From: Andreprevotia sp. IGB-42
Lineage (GTDB): Bacteria > Pseudomonadota > Gammaproteobacteria > Burkholderiales > Chitinibacteraceae
Assembly: GCF_009848685.1 (NCBI RefSeq)
Contig: NZ_WXTX01000002.1
Span: 1-64,000 of the forward strand
Length of the DNA: 64,000 nucleotides
Direction of reading: 5' to 3'
This document shows, piece after piece, positions 47,174 to 55,536 of this stretch. Below the pieces are notes generated by a model. The model worked only from the letters and a program-made list of their open reading frames with translations. It was not told where the DNA came from and did not search any database. A program made the position numbers and the translations under genes. Each line of letters begins with the position of its first letter. Position 1 is the first letter of the stretch.

Positions 47174-47873
47174 GGTGTATTTCCAGCGCCGTCCAGCCCA
47201 ACGCACTGGCGCAGGCATGGCGGGCGTATTCAAGATGCAGTACCCGGCGCGGCGCATGCCGGCTGGATCGGGATGAAGCGTGCCACAACAATGGCGACAT
47301 GATGAGGACATCCCCGGCCGCCGCGATGCAATCTGCGGCTGCAGCGGTATCCGGGATGGCGCTGCCGGGCACCGCAAGGTGCGAGCCCGGCAGCACCCGC
47401 AGACAGCCATTGCCGCCATCGCAGTCATCCAGATGCAGCCGCAAGGTCAGCCGCTGCTGCAGTACCGGTAGCGGCGGGCGCACATGCCAGGCGCCGTCTT
47501 TTTGCGACCAGGGGCCCCAGCCTTCCGCATCGAAGCGGCTGGCTGCAGTCACGGTCAGATCCTGATGCCAGCTTACCAGCCAGTTCTGTTCCGGGCTCTT
47601 GTCAAAAAACAGCGCGCGCACCAGATGGCTGCCCTCGCCCAGCAGCAGCATGACCGTACGGGCCAGTTGCCCACGTCGCGCCAGCTGCGCAACGGCAGGC
47701 AGCAACCGATCGATATGGCGCACGCCCCCGCGGCCGGCACCCGGCTGGTGGGGCGCCAGATCAGCACGTAATACCGCGCAGTCAGACTGGCTGACGGCAC
47801 CGCGCAACCAGCCGAAGCCCTTGCGGCCCAGTTCCGCCTGCAACGCTGCTGATGGCGCGCCGCTCAACTCCAC
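47166..47873 (-). CDS. Phytanoyl-CoA dioxygenase (PhyH) family protein
   Basis: 235 residues from GTG 47873. Fe(II)/2-oxoglutarate oxygenase motifs are present: metal ligands His103 and Asp105 in WHQDLT, distal His198 in LLWHASS and the 2OG-binding Arg at 209-210 (APRRVLHLEYA); LPGSHL is also typical. It overlaps GT2 genes on both sides (10 and 8 bases). Within a polysaccharide operon it may hydroxylate a sugar, lipid carrier or nucleotide-sugar; substrate unknown. The longer open frame to 48065 runs antisense-like through the neighbour and looks non-coding. Confidence 0.85.
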   Translation of the reverse strand: MELSGAPSAALQAELGRKGFGWLRGAVSQSDCAVLRADLAPHQPGAGRGGVRHIDRLLPAVAQLARRGQLARTVMLLLGEGSHLVRALFFDKSPEQNWLVSWHQDLTVTAASRFDAEGWGPWSQKDGAWHVRPPLPVLQQRLTLRLHLDDCDGGNGCLRVLPGSHLAVPGSAIPDTAAAADCIAAAGDVLIMSPLLWHASSRSSRHAPRRVLHLEYARHACASALGWTALEIHHE

Positions 47874-48670
47874 TTGCCGCCCCCCAGCACCTGCCTGACG
47901 GCGCGCACCACGCCAAACGGCAGCACCTGCCACACCAGCGGCTTGGCCAGCATCAGCAGCGAGCGCGGCGCCCAGTCGAAGTGCCGTGCCAGCACCTTGA
48001 AACGGCTCCATTGCTGGCGGCGGCGCCGCGACAGTGAAATGCCGCTGTCGTTGTACTCGGACCATGTCAGCACGTCGGGCAGATTGGCAGTCTGGTAGCG
48101 CGCAACGAAATGCCAGAAATAGGCAAAATCCTCCGCCGCCGGCGTATCGACCGGGTACAGGCCGATTTCCTGCACCGCGGCCACGCGGAACATCACCGCG
48201 GGGTGGGTGAATGCATTGTCATCATGCATCTGTCGCACGATCTCGGCGTGGCTTTGTGGCTGATGCAGCGTGAAGCGATCACCGCTCGCATCGAAAAAAG
48301 TCACCGCGCTGCCCAGCAGGGCAACCTGCGGGTGCGTATCCATATATGCCTGCTGGCGCGCAAAGCGATCTGCCGCCACCCTGTCGTCGCAATCGAGCCG
48401 CGCGCAGTAGTCGTAGCCGGCATCGACAATCGCTTGCAGGCCGGTATTGAGCGCGTGCTCGATGCCGCGGTTCTGCGGCAGGTACAGCAGGTGCAGCGTA
48501 CCCTGCGCACGGAAGGCCGCGCGTGCGGCAGCCTCGTCCAGCGGTGTGCGGGTGCTGCCATCGTCCACCACGTAAACGTCCACCGCTTCGTCCACGCCAA
48601 TGGAAGCCAGCGACGTGTTCACGCCAACCGGGTTGTTGTAGTGCGGAATCAGCAAGGCAGTGCGGTTCAT
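47864..48670 (-). CDS. Glycosyltransferase family 2
   Basis: 268 residues, GT-A fold: LIPHYNNPVGVNTSLASIG, VVDDGSTR and the divalent-cation motif LDCDD. Paralogue of the GT2 at 46352. Its ATG overlaps the GT4 stop by 4 bases (ATGA), and its 3' end overlaps the dioxygenase start. Nucleotide-sugar donor unknown. Confidence 0.92.
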   Translation of the reverse strand: MNRTALLIPHYNNPVGVNTSLASIGVDEAVDVYVVDDGSTRTPLDEAAARAAFRAQGTLHLLYLPQNRGIEHALNTGLQAIVDAGYDYCARLDCDDRVAADRFARQQAYMDTHPQVALLGSAVTFFDASGDRFTLHQPQSHAEIVRQMHDDNAFTHPAVMFRVAAVQEIGLYPVDTPAAEDFAYFWHFVARYQTANLPDVLTWSEYNDSGISLSRRRRQQWSRFKVLARHFDWAPRSLLMLAKPLVWQVLPFGVVRAVRQVLGGGKWS

Positions 48671-49755
48671 GGTTTTTCCAGCAGGTTCAGCCAGCGCGCC
48701 AGTGTCGCGGTGGCGGAATAGGCCAGCGCACGCTCGCGCAGCCACGCAGACAGCGCGGCGCGCCGTGGTGGCATTTGCGTGGCAATCAGCGCGGCCAGCG
48801 CAACGCCGCTGGCGGTGGTGGTGACAAAATCAGCACGGCGCTCGCCAAACAGCTCGTAAACGCCGCCGGCATCGGTGGAGGCCACCGGCACGCCGGCCGC
48901 CATCGCTTCCAGCACCACCAGCGGGCAGCCTTCGAAATTGGACGTCAGCAGCAGTACATCGGCCTGCGCCAGATAATCGCCTACTTGGTCGCTGCGCCCG
49001 GCCAGCAGCAGCTGGCCATCCATGCCCAGCCGGGATGCTTCGGCCTGCAGCCACGGCTGCAGCGGCCCATCGCCGACCACGGTCAGTTGCACCGGGAGCG
49101 GCTGCGCATCCAGTGCGGCCAGCGTATCCAGCCACAGCTGCGGCTGTTTTTCCTCGGCAATGCGGCCAACGAACAACAGCTTGAGCACGCCATCATCCAC
49201 GGACAGTGCCTGCGCCTGTGGCTGGCGGGCATCGACAAAATTAGGCAACACCAGCCACGCGGGCACGGCGGGCTGGCCCAGCCAGCGCGCCATGGAATCA
49301 CGCGCATGCTGCGATACGAAAATCAGCTCATGCACGCGGCGGTATACAAAACGGCAGGCGGCGCGGTGCAGCGGGTTCATCCGCGCAAACGCATCCAGTT
49401 CGGCCAGCGGCCCATGTACCCAGCCGATGAAGCGCCTGCCCAGCCCCAGCGTGGCTGCATAGCCCATATAGAGCGGCGCAAGGAAGGTAGCGGCGATCAC
49501 CACATCGTGCTCGCGGGCAAGCCGGCGCACCGCGCGCCAGCCGGCCAGCCAGGTCCATGGCTTACGGCCATGCCAGTGTGCGGAGAGATCGATGATGTCG
49601 AGCGCGCCGGTGCGGTCAGTCCACAGATTGCGGTTGCCGGCCAGCATGGCCACGCTGACGGTCACACCCTGCTGTGCAAGGCCCTCCCCCACCAGCGCCA
49701 CGCAGCGCTCGACGCCGCCCAGGCCCAGATCACGCACCAGGAACAGCACTTTCAT
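48667..49755 (-). CDS. Glycosyltransferase family 4
   Basis: 362 residues from ATG 49755, GT-B fold. N-terminal VLFLVRDLGLGGVERCV; C-terminal LLFVGRIAEEKQPQLWLD and the nucleotide-sugar site FEGCPLVVLEAMAAGVPV. ATGA overlaps on both ends tie it to the neighbouring GT2 genes. Confidence 0.93.
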   Translation of the reverse strand: MKVLFLVRDLGLGGVERCVALVGEGLAQQGVTVSVAMLAGNRNLWTDRTGALDIIDLSAHWHGRKPWTWLAGWRAVRRLAREHDVVIAATFLAPLYMGYAATLGLGRRFIGWVHGPLAELDAFARMNPLHRAACRFVYRRVHELIFVSQHARDSMARWLGQPAVPAWLVLPNFVDARQPQAQALSVDDGVLKLLFVGRIAEEKQPQLWLDTLAALDAQPLPVQLTVVGDGPLQPWLQAEASRLGMDGQLLLAGRSDQVGDYLAQADVLLLTSNFEGCPLVVLEAMAAGVPVASTDAGGVYELFGERRADFVTTTASGVALAALIATQMPPRRAALSAWLRERALAYSATATLARWLNLLEKP

Positions 49756-50777
49756 GCCTGCCTCCGCCAGCGCTTCGCCCACTGGTAGACGGTATCACCG
49801 ATCAGCACACGCAACTGCTGGCGACGCCATTTTGCGTATTCATCGGCTGGTGGCGGAAATGCGGTGCCCAGTTGCCGGAACAGGCGCAGGCAGGCAGGGC
49901 CAACGCCGGCCGTACGCACCAGTGCATCGATCCAGGCGCTTGCAAATGCCGGAGCAAGCGCCGGATCTTGCTGCGCGAGTGCCAGCAGGGCATGGCCCAG
50001 CTCACGCCACTGCGCGACATCCAGCGGTTGCTCCGGGCTGGCATGACTGGCAAAGCGGCGCTTGTCGGCATCCGGCCAGTTGGCCGGCAATGCGTGCAGC
50101 GCGTAAGCGCTGCGTACCGCGCGTGCAGTAGCAGCCAGCTCATCGCGGCGGGTTTGCGTGATCTGGCCGGCATGGATGCGGTAATCGAGCAGCGCTTCGG
50201 CCACCGCAGTAAAGCGGGCACCGGCACAGGCGAATGCGCACCACAGTGCGTAATCCTCGGCATGCGGCGCAGCGGCATCGTACCCGTGATGCTTGAACAG
50301 GCTGGCACGTGCCATCACACCGGGGTGGGCAAATGGCGGATTGAACAGCAGCGCGGCTTTCAGCGCGGCATCACCTGTCGGTGGCAGCCAGAGCCCCGTG
50401 CGCCCGCCAATGAAGCGCACACCCACACCGCACACGTCGGCACCGGCCTGCGCCAGTGCAGCCAGTTGCTTCTGCAGCCGTTGCGGGTGCGCGATATCGT
50501 CCGCATCCATGCGGGCAATCCACGTACCGCGCGCAGCGGCAATGCCTTCGTTGAGCGTGGCGATCAGGCCGCGGTTGGCGCGGCTGATCACGCTGAAGCG
50601 CGCATCGGTTGCGGCGTGCGCGTTCAATAGCTGCAAGGTGCGGTCGGACGAGCCATCGTCGATGGCGATGCATTCGAAGTCGCTTTCGGTCTGCGCGGAC
50701 AGTGATGCCAGCGTGGCCGCCAGGAAGTCCGCGCTGTTGTAGCAAGGCAGGATGATGGAAACCAGCGGCGCACTCAT
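49752..50777 (-). CDS. Glycosyltransferase family 2
   Basis: 341 residues from ATG 50777: VSIILPCYNSADFL, IDDGSSDRT and MDADD (DxD) of the GT-A core within the first 110 residues, then a helical extension that probably binds membrane or acceptor. The open frame runs upstream to 51431, antisense-phased through the flippase gene, but only the part after 50777 has family character. Four-base overlap with the flippase stop. Confidence 0.93.
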   Translation of the reverse strand: MSAPLVSIILPCYNSADFLAATLASLSAQTESDFECIAIDDGSSDRTLQLLNAHAATDARFSVISRANRGLIATLNEGIAAARGTWIARMDADDIAHPQRLQKQLAALAQAGADVCGVGVRFIGGRTGLWLPPTGDAALKAALLFNPPFAHPGVMARASLFKHHGYDAAAPHAEDYALWCAFACAGARFTAVAEALLDYRIHAGQITQTRRDELAATARAVRSAYALHALPANWPDADKRRFASHASPEQPLDVAQWRELGHALLALAQQDPALAPAFASAWIDALVRTAGVGPACLRLFRQLGTAFPPPADEYAKWRRQQLRVLIGDTVYQWAKRWRRQA

Positions 50778-52030
50778 GCGCGTATCTCCGCGAATACCTG
50801 GCGTGCACGCCACCAGAATGCGGCGACGATGAAGGCCTCTACCGCGATCACCGCTTGCGCGGCGCGTACCGCAGGCTGCGCAGCCCCCGGCAGCAGCGCC
50901 ACCAGCAGCGCCACGTTGAGCAGCCCGGCAACGATCAGCACACGGCTGTAGTAGCGCTCGTGCCCGAAGGTCAGCAGCGTTTGCGATCCATACAGGTAAG
51001 AGAGCGCGCCCAGCACGATGGCCGGCGCCAGCCACATCACCGCGGCCACCGCGCCGGTCATGCCATGGCCAAGCAGCAGCGGCACGATCCACGGCGCGCC
51101 CAGCATCAACACCAGCGTGGCGGCAAGCCCGGCCCCACCCTGCAGCAGCAAGGCCTTGCGGATCAGCACCATTGCACCGGGGCGATCGGCAACAGCCAGC
51201 TGCGCAATACGCGGATAGGTGGCCTTGACCAGCGGATCGATCAGCGCGCCCTGCGCGGTGTAGACGAAACGGAACGCCGCGCCGAAGAAGCCCACCTGCG
51301 CCGGGCCGGCAAAGAAGCTGAGCAGGAAACCGGTCGATGTGGTGTACAGGCTGGTAGACAGCGCGGACAGGAAAAACGGCCAGCTGTCCTTCCATGCCTG
51401 CCTGATGCCGGCAAAAGTCGGCGCCACCCATGCCGGGCGCACCAGCCCCCAGCCGCTACCCCACCAGATGGCGCCAGCCAGCATGGCCGGCGTGGCCTGC
51501 AGCACCACCGCCAGCGCCACGTCACCCGGGCCGCGCACCAGCAGCAACAGCAGGCCCAGCATCAGCACGCGCGACACCACGGTCAGCAAGGACGCCAGGC
51601 GCAAGGCCTCGTAACCCTGGAAATACCACTGCGGAAAGAACACCGAGCTGACGATATAGATGAGCGAGAACAGGTACACACCGGCATGCTGGCGCCAATC
51701 ACCGATCACGCACACCAGCACCGTCAGCGCCACGCACGACACCACCGCCAGCAGGGCCTTGGCGCAATTGATTTTCCAGAACACGCGCGCCGCAGCAGCC
51801 GGGTCGTCCCTGAGCTGCGCGATCTCGCGCGTGGCCGACAGGTTGAAGCCGAAATCGGTGAACAATACGCCGTACTGGATGGCGTAAAACGCGCCCATCA
51901 TTACCCCGAAGCCATCCGCCCCCAGCGTGCGCGTGAGGAAGGGAAACGTCACCAGCGACAGCAGCGGATTCAGCCCCTGCACGATATACAGGGCAATAAT
52001 GTTGGAGCGCAGGCGCGCATCAAGCGTCAT
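50774..52030 (-). CDS. wzx: Polysaccharide repeat-unit flippase (Wzx/RfbX type)
   Basis: 418 residues with ~12 hydrophobic segments; the FPQWYFQGYE motif and NIIALYIVQGLNPLLSLVTFPFL start are typical of O-antigen/EPS flippases of the MOP superfamily. It turns undecaprenyl-linked repeat units across the inner membrane. First gene of the eight-gene leftward cluster. Its ATG lies only 14 bases after the terminator-like hairpin at 52044-52078 and has a poor ribosome site. Confidence 0.92.
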   Translation of the reverse strand: MTLDARLRSNIIALYIVQGLNPLLSLVTFPFLTRTLGADGFGVMMGAFYAIQYGVLFTDFGFNLSATREIAQLRDDPAAAARVFWKINCAKALLAVVSCVALTVLVCVIGDWRQHAGVYLFSLIYIVSSVFFPQWYFQGYEALRLASLLTVVSRVLMLGLLLLLVRGPGDVALAVVLQATPAMLAGAIWWGSGWGLVRPAWVAPTFAGIRQAWKDSWPFFLSALSTSLYTTSTGFLLSFFAGPAQVGFFGAAFRFVYTAQGALIDPLVKATYPRIAQLAVADRPGAMVLIRKALLLQGGAGLAATLVLMLGAPWIVPLLLGHGMTGAVAAVMWLAPAIVLGALSYLYGSQTLLTFGHERYYSRVLIVAGLLNVALLVALLPGAAQPAVRAAQAVIAVEAFIVAAFWWRARQVFAEIRA

Positions 52031-52043
52031 GGCGGGCTTTCAG

Positions 52044-52078
52044 ATAAAAACGCCCCGGATTGTACCCCCAGGGCGTTC
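52044..52078 (-). terminator. Terminator-like hairpin ahead of wzx
   Basis: Minus strand AACGCCC (52077-52071) pairs with GGGCGTT (52055-52049), followed by a T run (to 52046). It would end the leftward transcript of the GGDEF-EAL and CoA-binding genes. The loop also contains TACAAT, a possible -10 box for wzx, so the hairpin could be overlapped by the cluster promoter. Confidence 0.7.
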
Positions 52079-52127
52079 ATCAGCGTGTAACCGGCAGTCC
52101 AGCCGGCGCGGACTGCGGCGGCTGCAC

Positions 52128-52562
52128 TCACCGCGCGAACAGGCGCGCGTGCTCGACCATCAGGCAGGCATCCATCACCACGAAAAGCCCGGCAGCACGT
52201 GCGCGCAGCGCCGCCGGCTCGTTGACGATGCCCAGCTGTATCCAGATGCCGCGTGCGCCTCTGGCAATGGCAGCGTCCACCACCGCATCCACTTCTTCGG
52301 CACGGCGGAATACATCCACCAGGTCGATATCGCCCGGCACATTGGCAAGGTCTGCGTACGCGGGCTCGCCCAGCACCTCGGTCACCAGCGGGCGCACCGG
52401 CACGATCCGGTAGCCGGCGCGCTGCATATAGCGCGATACGCCGTGGCTGGGCCGGCTGGCATTGGGCGACAGGCCGACCACGGCGATACGCGTTGCATCG
52501 GCCAGGAAGGCGCGGATTGCTTCGTCGGGCGGGTTGCGGAACGGGGTAGCGGTCGTGTTCAC
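52128..52562 (-). CDS. CoA-binding protein (YccU family)
   Basis: 144 residues with a single CoA-binding Rossmann domain: VVGLSPNASRPSHGVSRYM and the C-terminal GARGIWIQLGIVNEPAA. Function of these stand-alone domains is not settled. Starts at GTG 52562, overlapping the stop of the GGDEF-EAL gene by 4 bases (GTGA), so it is made only if that gene is translated or nearly so. Confidence 0.9.
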   Translation of the reverse strand: MNTTATPFRNPPDEAIRAFLADATRIAVVGLSPNASRPSHGVSRYMQRAGYRIVPVRPLVTEVLGEPAYADLANVPGDIDLVDVFRRAEEVDAVVDAAIARGARGIWIQLGIVNEPAALRARAAGLFVVMDACLMVEHARLFAR

Positions 52563-55405
52563 AGGCTGGCCTCCTCGGGCGGGCGCAGGCCCGGATGGTC
52601 CGCCATCGGCCTATCCAGAAAATACCCCTGCACCAGGTCTATACCGATTTCGACCAGCATGTTCAGAATGGTTTCATCTTCGACGAATTCGGCGATGGTG
52701 GTCTTGCCCATGTCGTGCGCCATGCCGACCATGCCGCGCACGAACACCTGGCTGTCCCGGTCGCTCGGCAAATCCTTGATGAAGAAGCCGTCGATCTTGA
52801 GCACGTCGGCTTTCAGCTGCTTCAGGTAGGCGAACGAAGCGAAGCCATTGCCGAAGTCGTCCAGACAGACCACGCAGCCGGTATCGCGCAACGCATCGAT
52901 GAAGCGCTGCGCGTCGCGCAGGTCCGATACCGCCGCCGTTTCGGTCAGCTCCACCAGCAGCCGTTTCGGGTCTACATGGTATTCGCGCAGCAACCCGGCG
53001 ATATAGTCCGGCATGCCAGGCTCATCGAACGAGCGGCCCGATACGTTCACCGCAATCGATGGCGCATAGGGTTTTTCTGCCAGCAGCTTGATCACGCGGC
53101 GGATCACCCAGCGGTCCAGCTCGATGATCTTGCCGGTTTTCTCTGCCGCCGGGATGAAATGGCCCGGCATGATCACGCTGCCCGGGTTGGCCGGGTCTTT
53201 CATCCGCACCAGCGCCTCGAGGTGCTCCAGCTCGCGCGTGCGCGCATCGTAGATGCCCTGGAAGTACAGCTCGAAGCCTTCGTTTTCCAGCGCCTCCTGG
53301 ATGCGGTCCTTCCACGACAGCCGCGACAGCGCGTGCTTGGACTGGTCGGCCTCGGCCCGGTACAGCCGCCAGGTGGATTTGCCGGCGGCTTTGGCCTGGT
53401 ACATGGCCGAATCGGCATGGGCCACCAGCTCTGCCGCGTTATTGGCATGCTGCGGGAACAGCGCCACCCCCACCGAGCTGGACGGCTTGAGCACATGGCC
53501 GTCCACGGCAAACTGCAGCTGCGAAATATTGCCGACGATGCGCTCGGCCAGCTTGCTGACCTCGAACTCGTTGCAATCGGGCACCAGAATGGCGAATTCA
53601 TCGCCCCCCAGACGCGACAGCACCTCATGCCGGCGTACCTGGCTGCCGATTTCGCGGCCGATGCTCTTGAGCAATTCATCGCCCACGCCGTGGCCGAAGG
53701 TATCGTTCACGTACTTGAATTCATCCAGGTCGAAGAACACCAGCGCCATGGTGCCATCGCGCCGGTCTGCCTCGGATACCATGCGCTCCAGCTCCTGCTG
53801 GAAGCGGTGGCGGTTGTACAGGCCCGTCAGCGCATCGCGCTCGGCCAGATTGATCATGCGTTCGGCAATCTGCCGCTGCTGCGTCACGTCCTCGTACAGC
53901 CACATCTTGCCGTTGGCCGCGCCCTGCGCATCGATTACCTGGTAGCACTGCTGGGTGATCACCCGGCCGTCGTTCATGGTCAGCTCGCCAAAATCGACAC
54001 GCTCCTCGGCAAAGGCATGATCTTCCAGATAGTGGCCGATGATATCGCCGATGGCCGGGCGGTTTTCCGCCTGCTGCAACACCTGGCCGATGGGCCGACC
54101 GGCCAGCACCGCAGAACCGGATACCCCCCACAGCGCCGAAAACGCCGGGTTGTGGAACAGCACGCGGTTATCGTTATCGACGAACAGCACGCCAAAGCGC
54201 ATGGCGGCCAGCAGCGCGGTCAACCGTGCACGTTCGCTCTCGGCCCGTTGCAGATAACTCTGCCCCAGCGACTGGATCTGCCGCAGCTCGATCACCGCCT
54301 TGCGCAGCGCCAGCCGGTCGTCTTTCAGCTCGGTATTGTCGCGCAGGCTCAGCCGCAGCCCCTGGTACTGGCCATCCACATCGTAGATCGGCATCCAGTC
54401 GACCGATGCCCAGAAGTAGCTGCCATCGCGGCGCACCGCACGGAACTCGAAATCCTGTATTTCGGTACGTTCGGCCAATGCCTTGGTCAAGGTATCTGCC
54501 AGACGTGCACGCTCTTCGGGCAGTGCCAGTGACAGCGGAAAATCACCCAGCAGCATGCACGCATTGGCCGAGTACCCGGTAAGCCGGTTGACGGTGGCAT
54601 TCACCCACACCAGCCGCCCCTCCGGGTTCAGCCACAGTTCGGCACTCGGGGTGTGATCCGCAATGGCGTGAAACTTGCGCTCGTTCTGCACCAGTACATC
54701 GATCTGGGTGCGGATATTGCGGCCCATCTCCACCACCCGGCGCGACAATCTGGCCACTTCGTCTTCACCGGAGATGTCCGGCAATACTTCGAAACGCTTG
54801 CTGGCCGAGTTCTCTACCTGGCCGATCAGCGCCAGCAGGCGGCGCTTGAGCGTAAATGCCAGCACCGCAAACAGCAGCACCAGCAACGCACTCCACAGCA
54901 GCAGCACCCCGGTGTTCTGCAGCAGCAGCCGCGCAAGGCCGCTGTGCTGTTCGTGCATGGACATGCCGTAGCGCAAGCGCCCCAGTATCTGCCCCCCTTG
55001 CTCGATGCGCACCTCGGCATTGATCAGATCGGGCAGCGTGCCATGCTCGAGATCGGTCACGGCGGGTAGCGGCTGGGCAATATCCCAGCTGCGCGCGGTA
55101 ATCACCTGGCCGCGTGCATCCTGCAGCACCAGATAGTCGATGCCCTCGGGGGTGCGCAGCCGGTCCAGCAGATCGCCAGCGCGTGCGTAGTCACTGCTGC
55201 TCATGGGGCCGGTGAGTGCGGCGGCAAACAGCCGCGATACCTCCTGCACCCGCACGGTCATGGTATGGCGAGCGGTATCCTGCCACAGCCGGATGGTATT
55301 GAACGCAAGCAGTCCGATCAGCAACAGCTGCAGCACGCCGCCGAAGAGGATGAGGCGGCCACGCAAGGTGACGGGAAAAAGGAAGGATGGAATCCGGAAC
55401 CGCAT
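52559..55405 (-). CDS. Membrane GGDEF-EAL protein with PAS domains
   Basis: 948 residues from ATG 55405. N-terminal membrane helix (~12-35), extracytoplasmic sensor (~40-165), second helix (~170-190), linker, PAS domains (~245-370 and ~385-510), GGDEF (~530-690, intact GGDEFAIL at ~600) and EAL (~710-945, EAL at ~729, later DDFGNGFASFAYL and KIDG). Both active sites look usable: c-di-GMP synthesis, breakdown, or GTP-tuned phosphodiesterase. Lies directly upstream of the EPS cluster, which suggests but does not prove a link. A 19-codon longer form is possible. Confidence 0.93.
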   Translation of the reverse strand: MRFRIPSFLFPVTLRGRLILFGGVLQLLLIGLLAFNTIRLWQDTARHTMTVRVQEVSRLFAAALTGPMSSSDYARAGDLLDRLRTPEGIDYLVLQDARGQVITARSWDIAQPLPAVTDLEHGTLPDLINAEVRIEQGGQILGRLRYGMSMHEQHSGLARLLLQNTGVLLLWSALLVLLFAVLAFTLKRRLLALIGQVENSASKRFEVLPDISGEDEVARLSRRVVEMGRNIRTQIDVLVQNERKFHAIADHTPSAELWLNPEGRLVWVNATVNRLTGYSANACMLLGDFPLSLALPEERARLADTLTKALAERTEIQDFEFRAVRRDGSYFWASVDWMPIYDVDGQYQGLRLSLRDNTELKDDRLALRKAVIELRQIQSLGQSYLQRAESERARLTALLAAMRFGVLFVDNDNRVLFHNPAFSALWGVSGSAVLAGRPIGQVLQQAENRPAIGDIIGHYLEDHAFAEERVDFGELTMNDGRVITQQCYQVIDAQGAANGKMWLYEDVTQQRQIAERMINLAERDALTGLYNRHRFQQELERMVSEADRRDGTMALVFFDLDEFKYVNDTFGHGVGDELLKSIGREIGSQVRRHEVLSRLGGDEFAILVPDCNEFEVSKLAERIVGNISQLQFAVDGHVLKPSSSVGVALFPQHANNAAELVAHADSAMYQAKAAGKSTWRLYRAEADQSKHALSRLSWKDRIQEALENEGFELYFQGIYDARTRELEHLEALVRMKDPANPGSVIMPGHFIPAAEKTGKIIELDRWVIRRVIKLLAEKPYAPSIAVNVSGRSFDEPGMPDYIAGLLREYHVDPKRLLVELTETAAVSDLRDAQRFIDALRDTGCVVCLDDFGNGFASFAYLKQLKADVLKIDGFFIKDLPSDRDSQVFVRGMVGMAHDMGKTTIAEFVEDETILNMLVEIGIDLVQGYFLDRPMADHPGLRPPEEASL

Positions 55406-55536
55406 AGTGGCCAGCCCTGCAACGAGCTGCTTCTCCCCATTAGGCCCTTGCCCCGGCAGCACAATGCGGGCCGGGTCAGGCCCTTAGTTATTGGATGCGT
55501 AAGCTGCGCTGTGGCAACTGCGCCTGCCCTGCCTCT

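Noticed and set aside
47874-48065. 64-codon upstream extension of the dioxygenase
   Set aside because: It lies within the neighbouring GT2 gene and is Arg/Ala-rich without motif.
50778-51431. N-terminal extension of the GT2 at 49752
   Set aside because: The extra ~218 codons lie inside wzx in another phase and lack family character; the ATGA overlap fixes the start at 50777.
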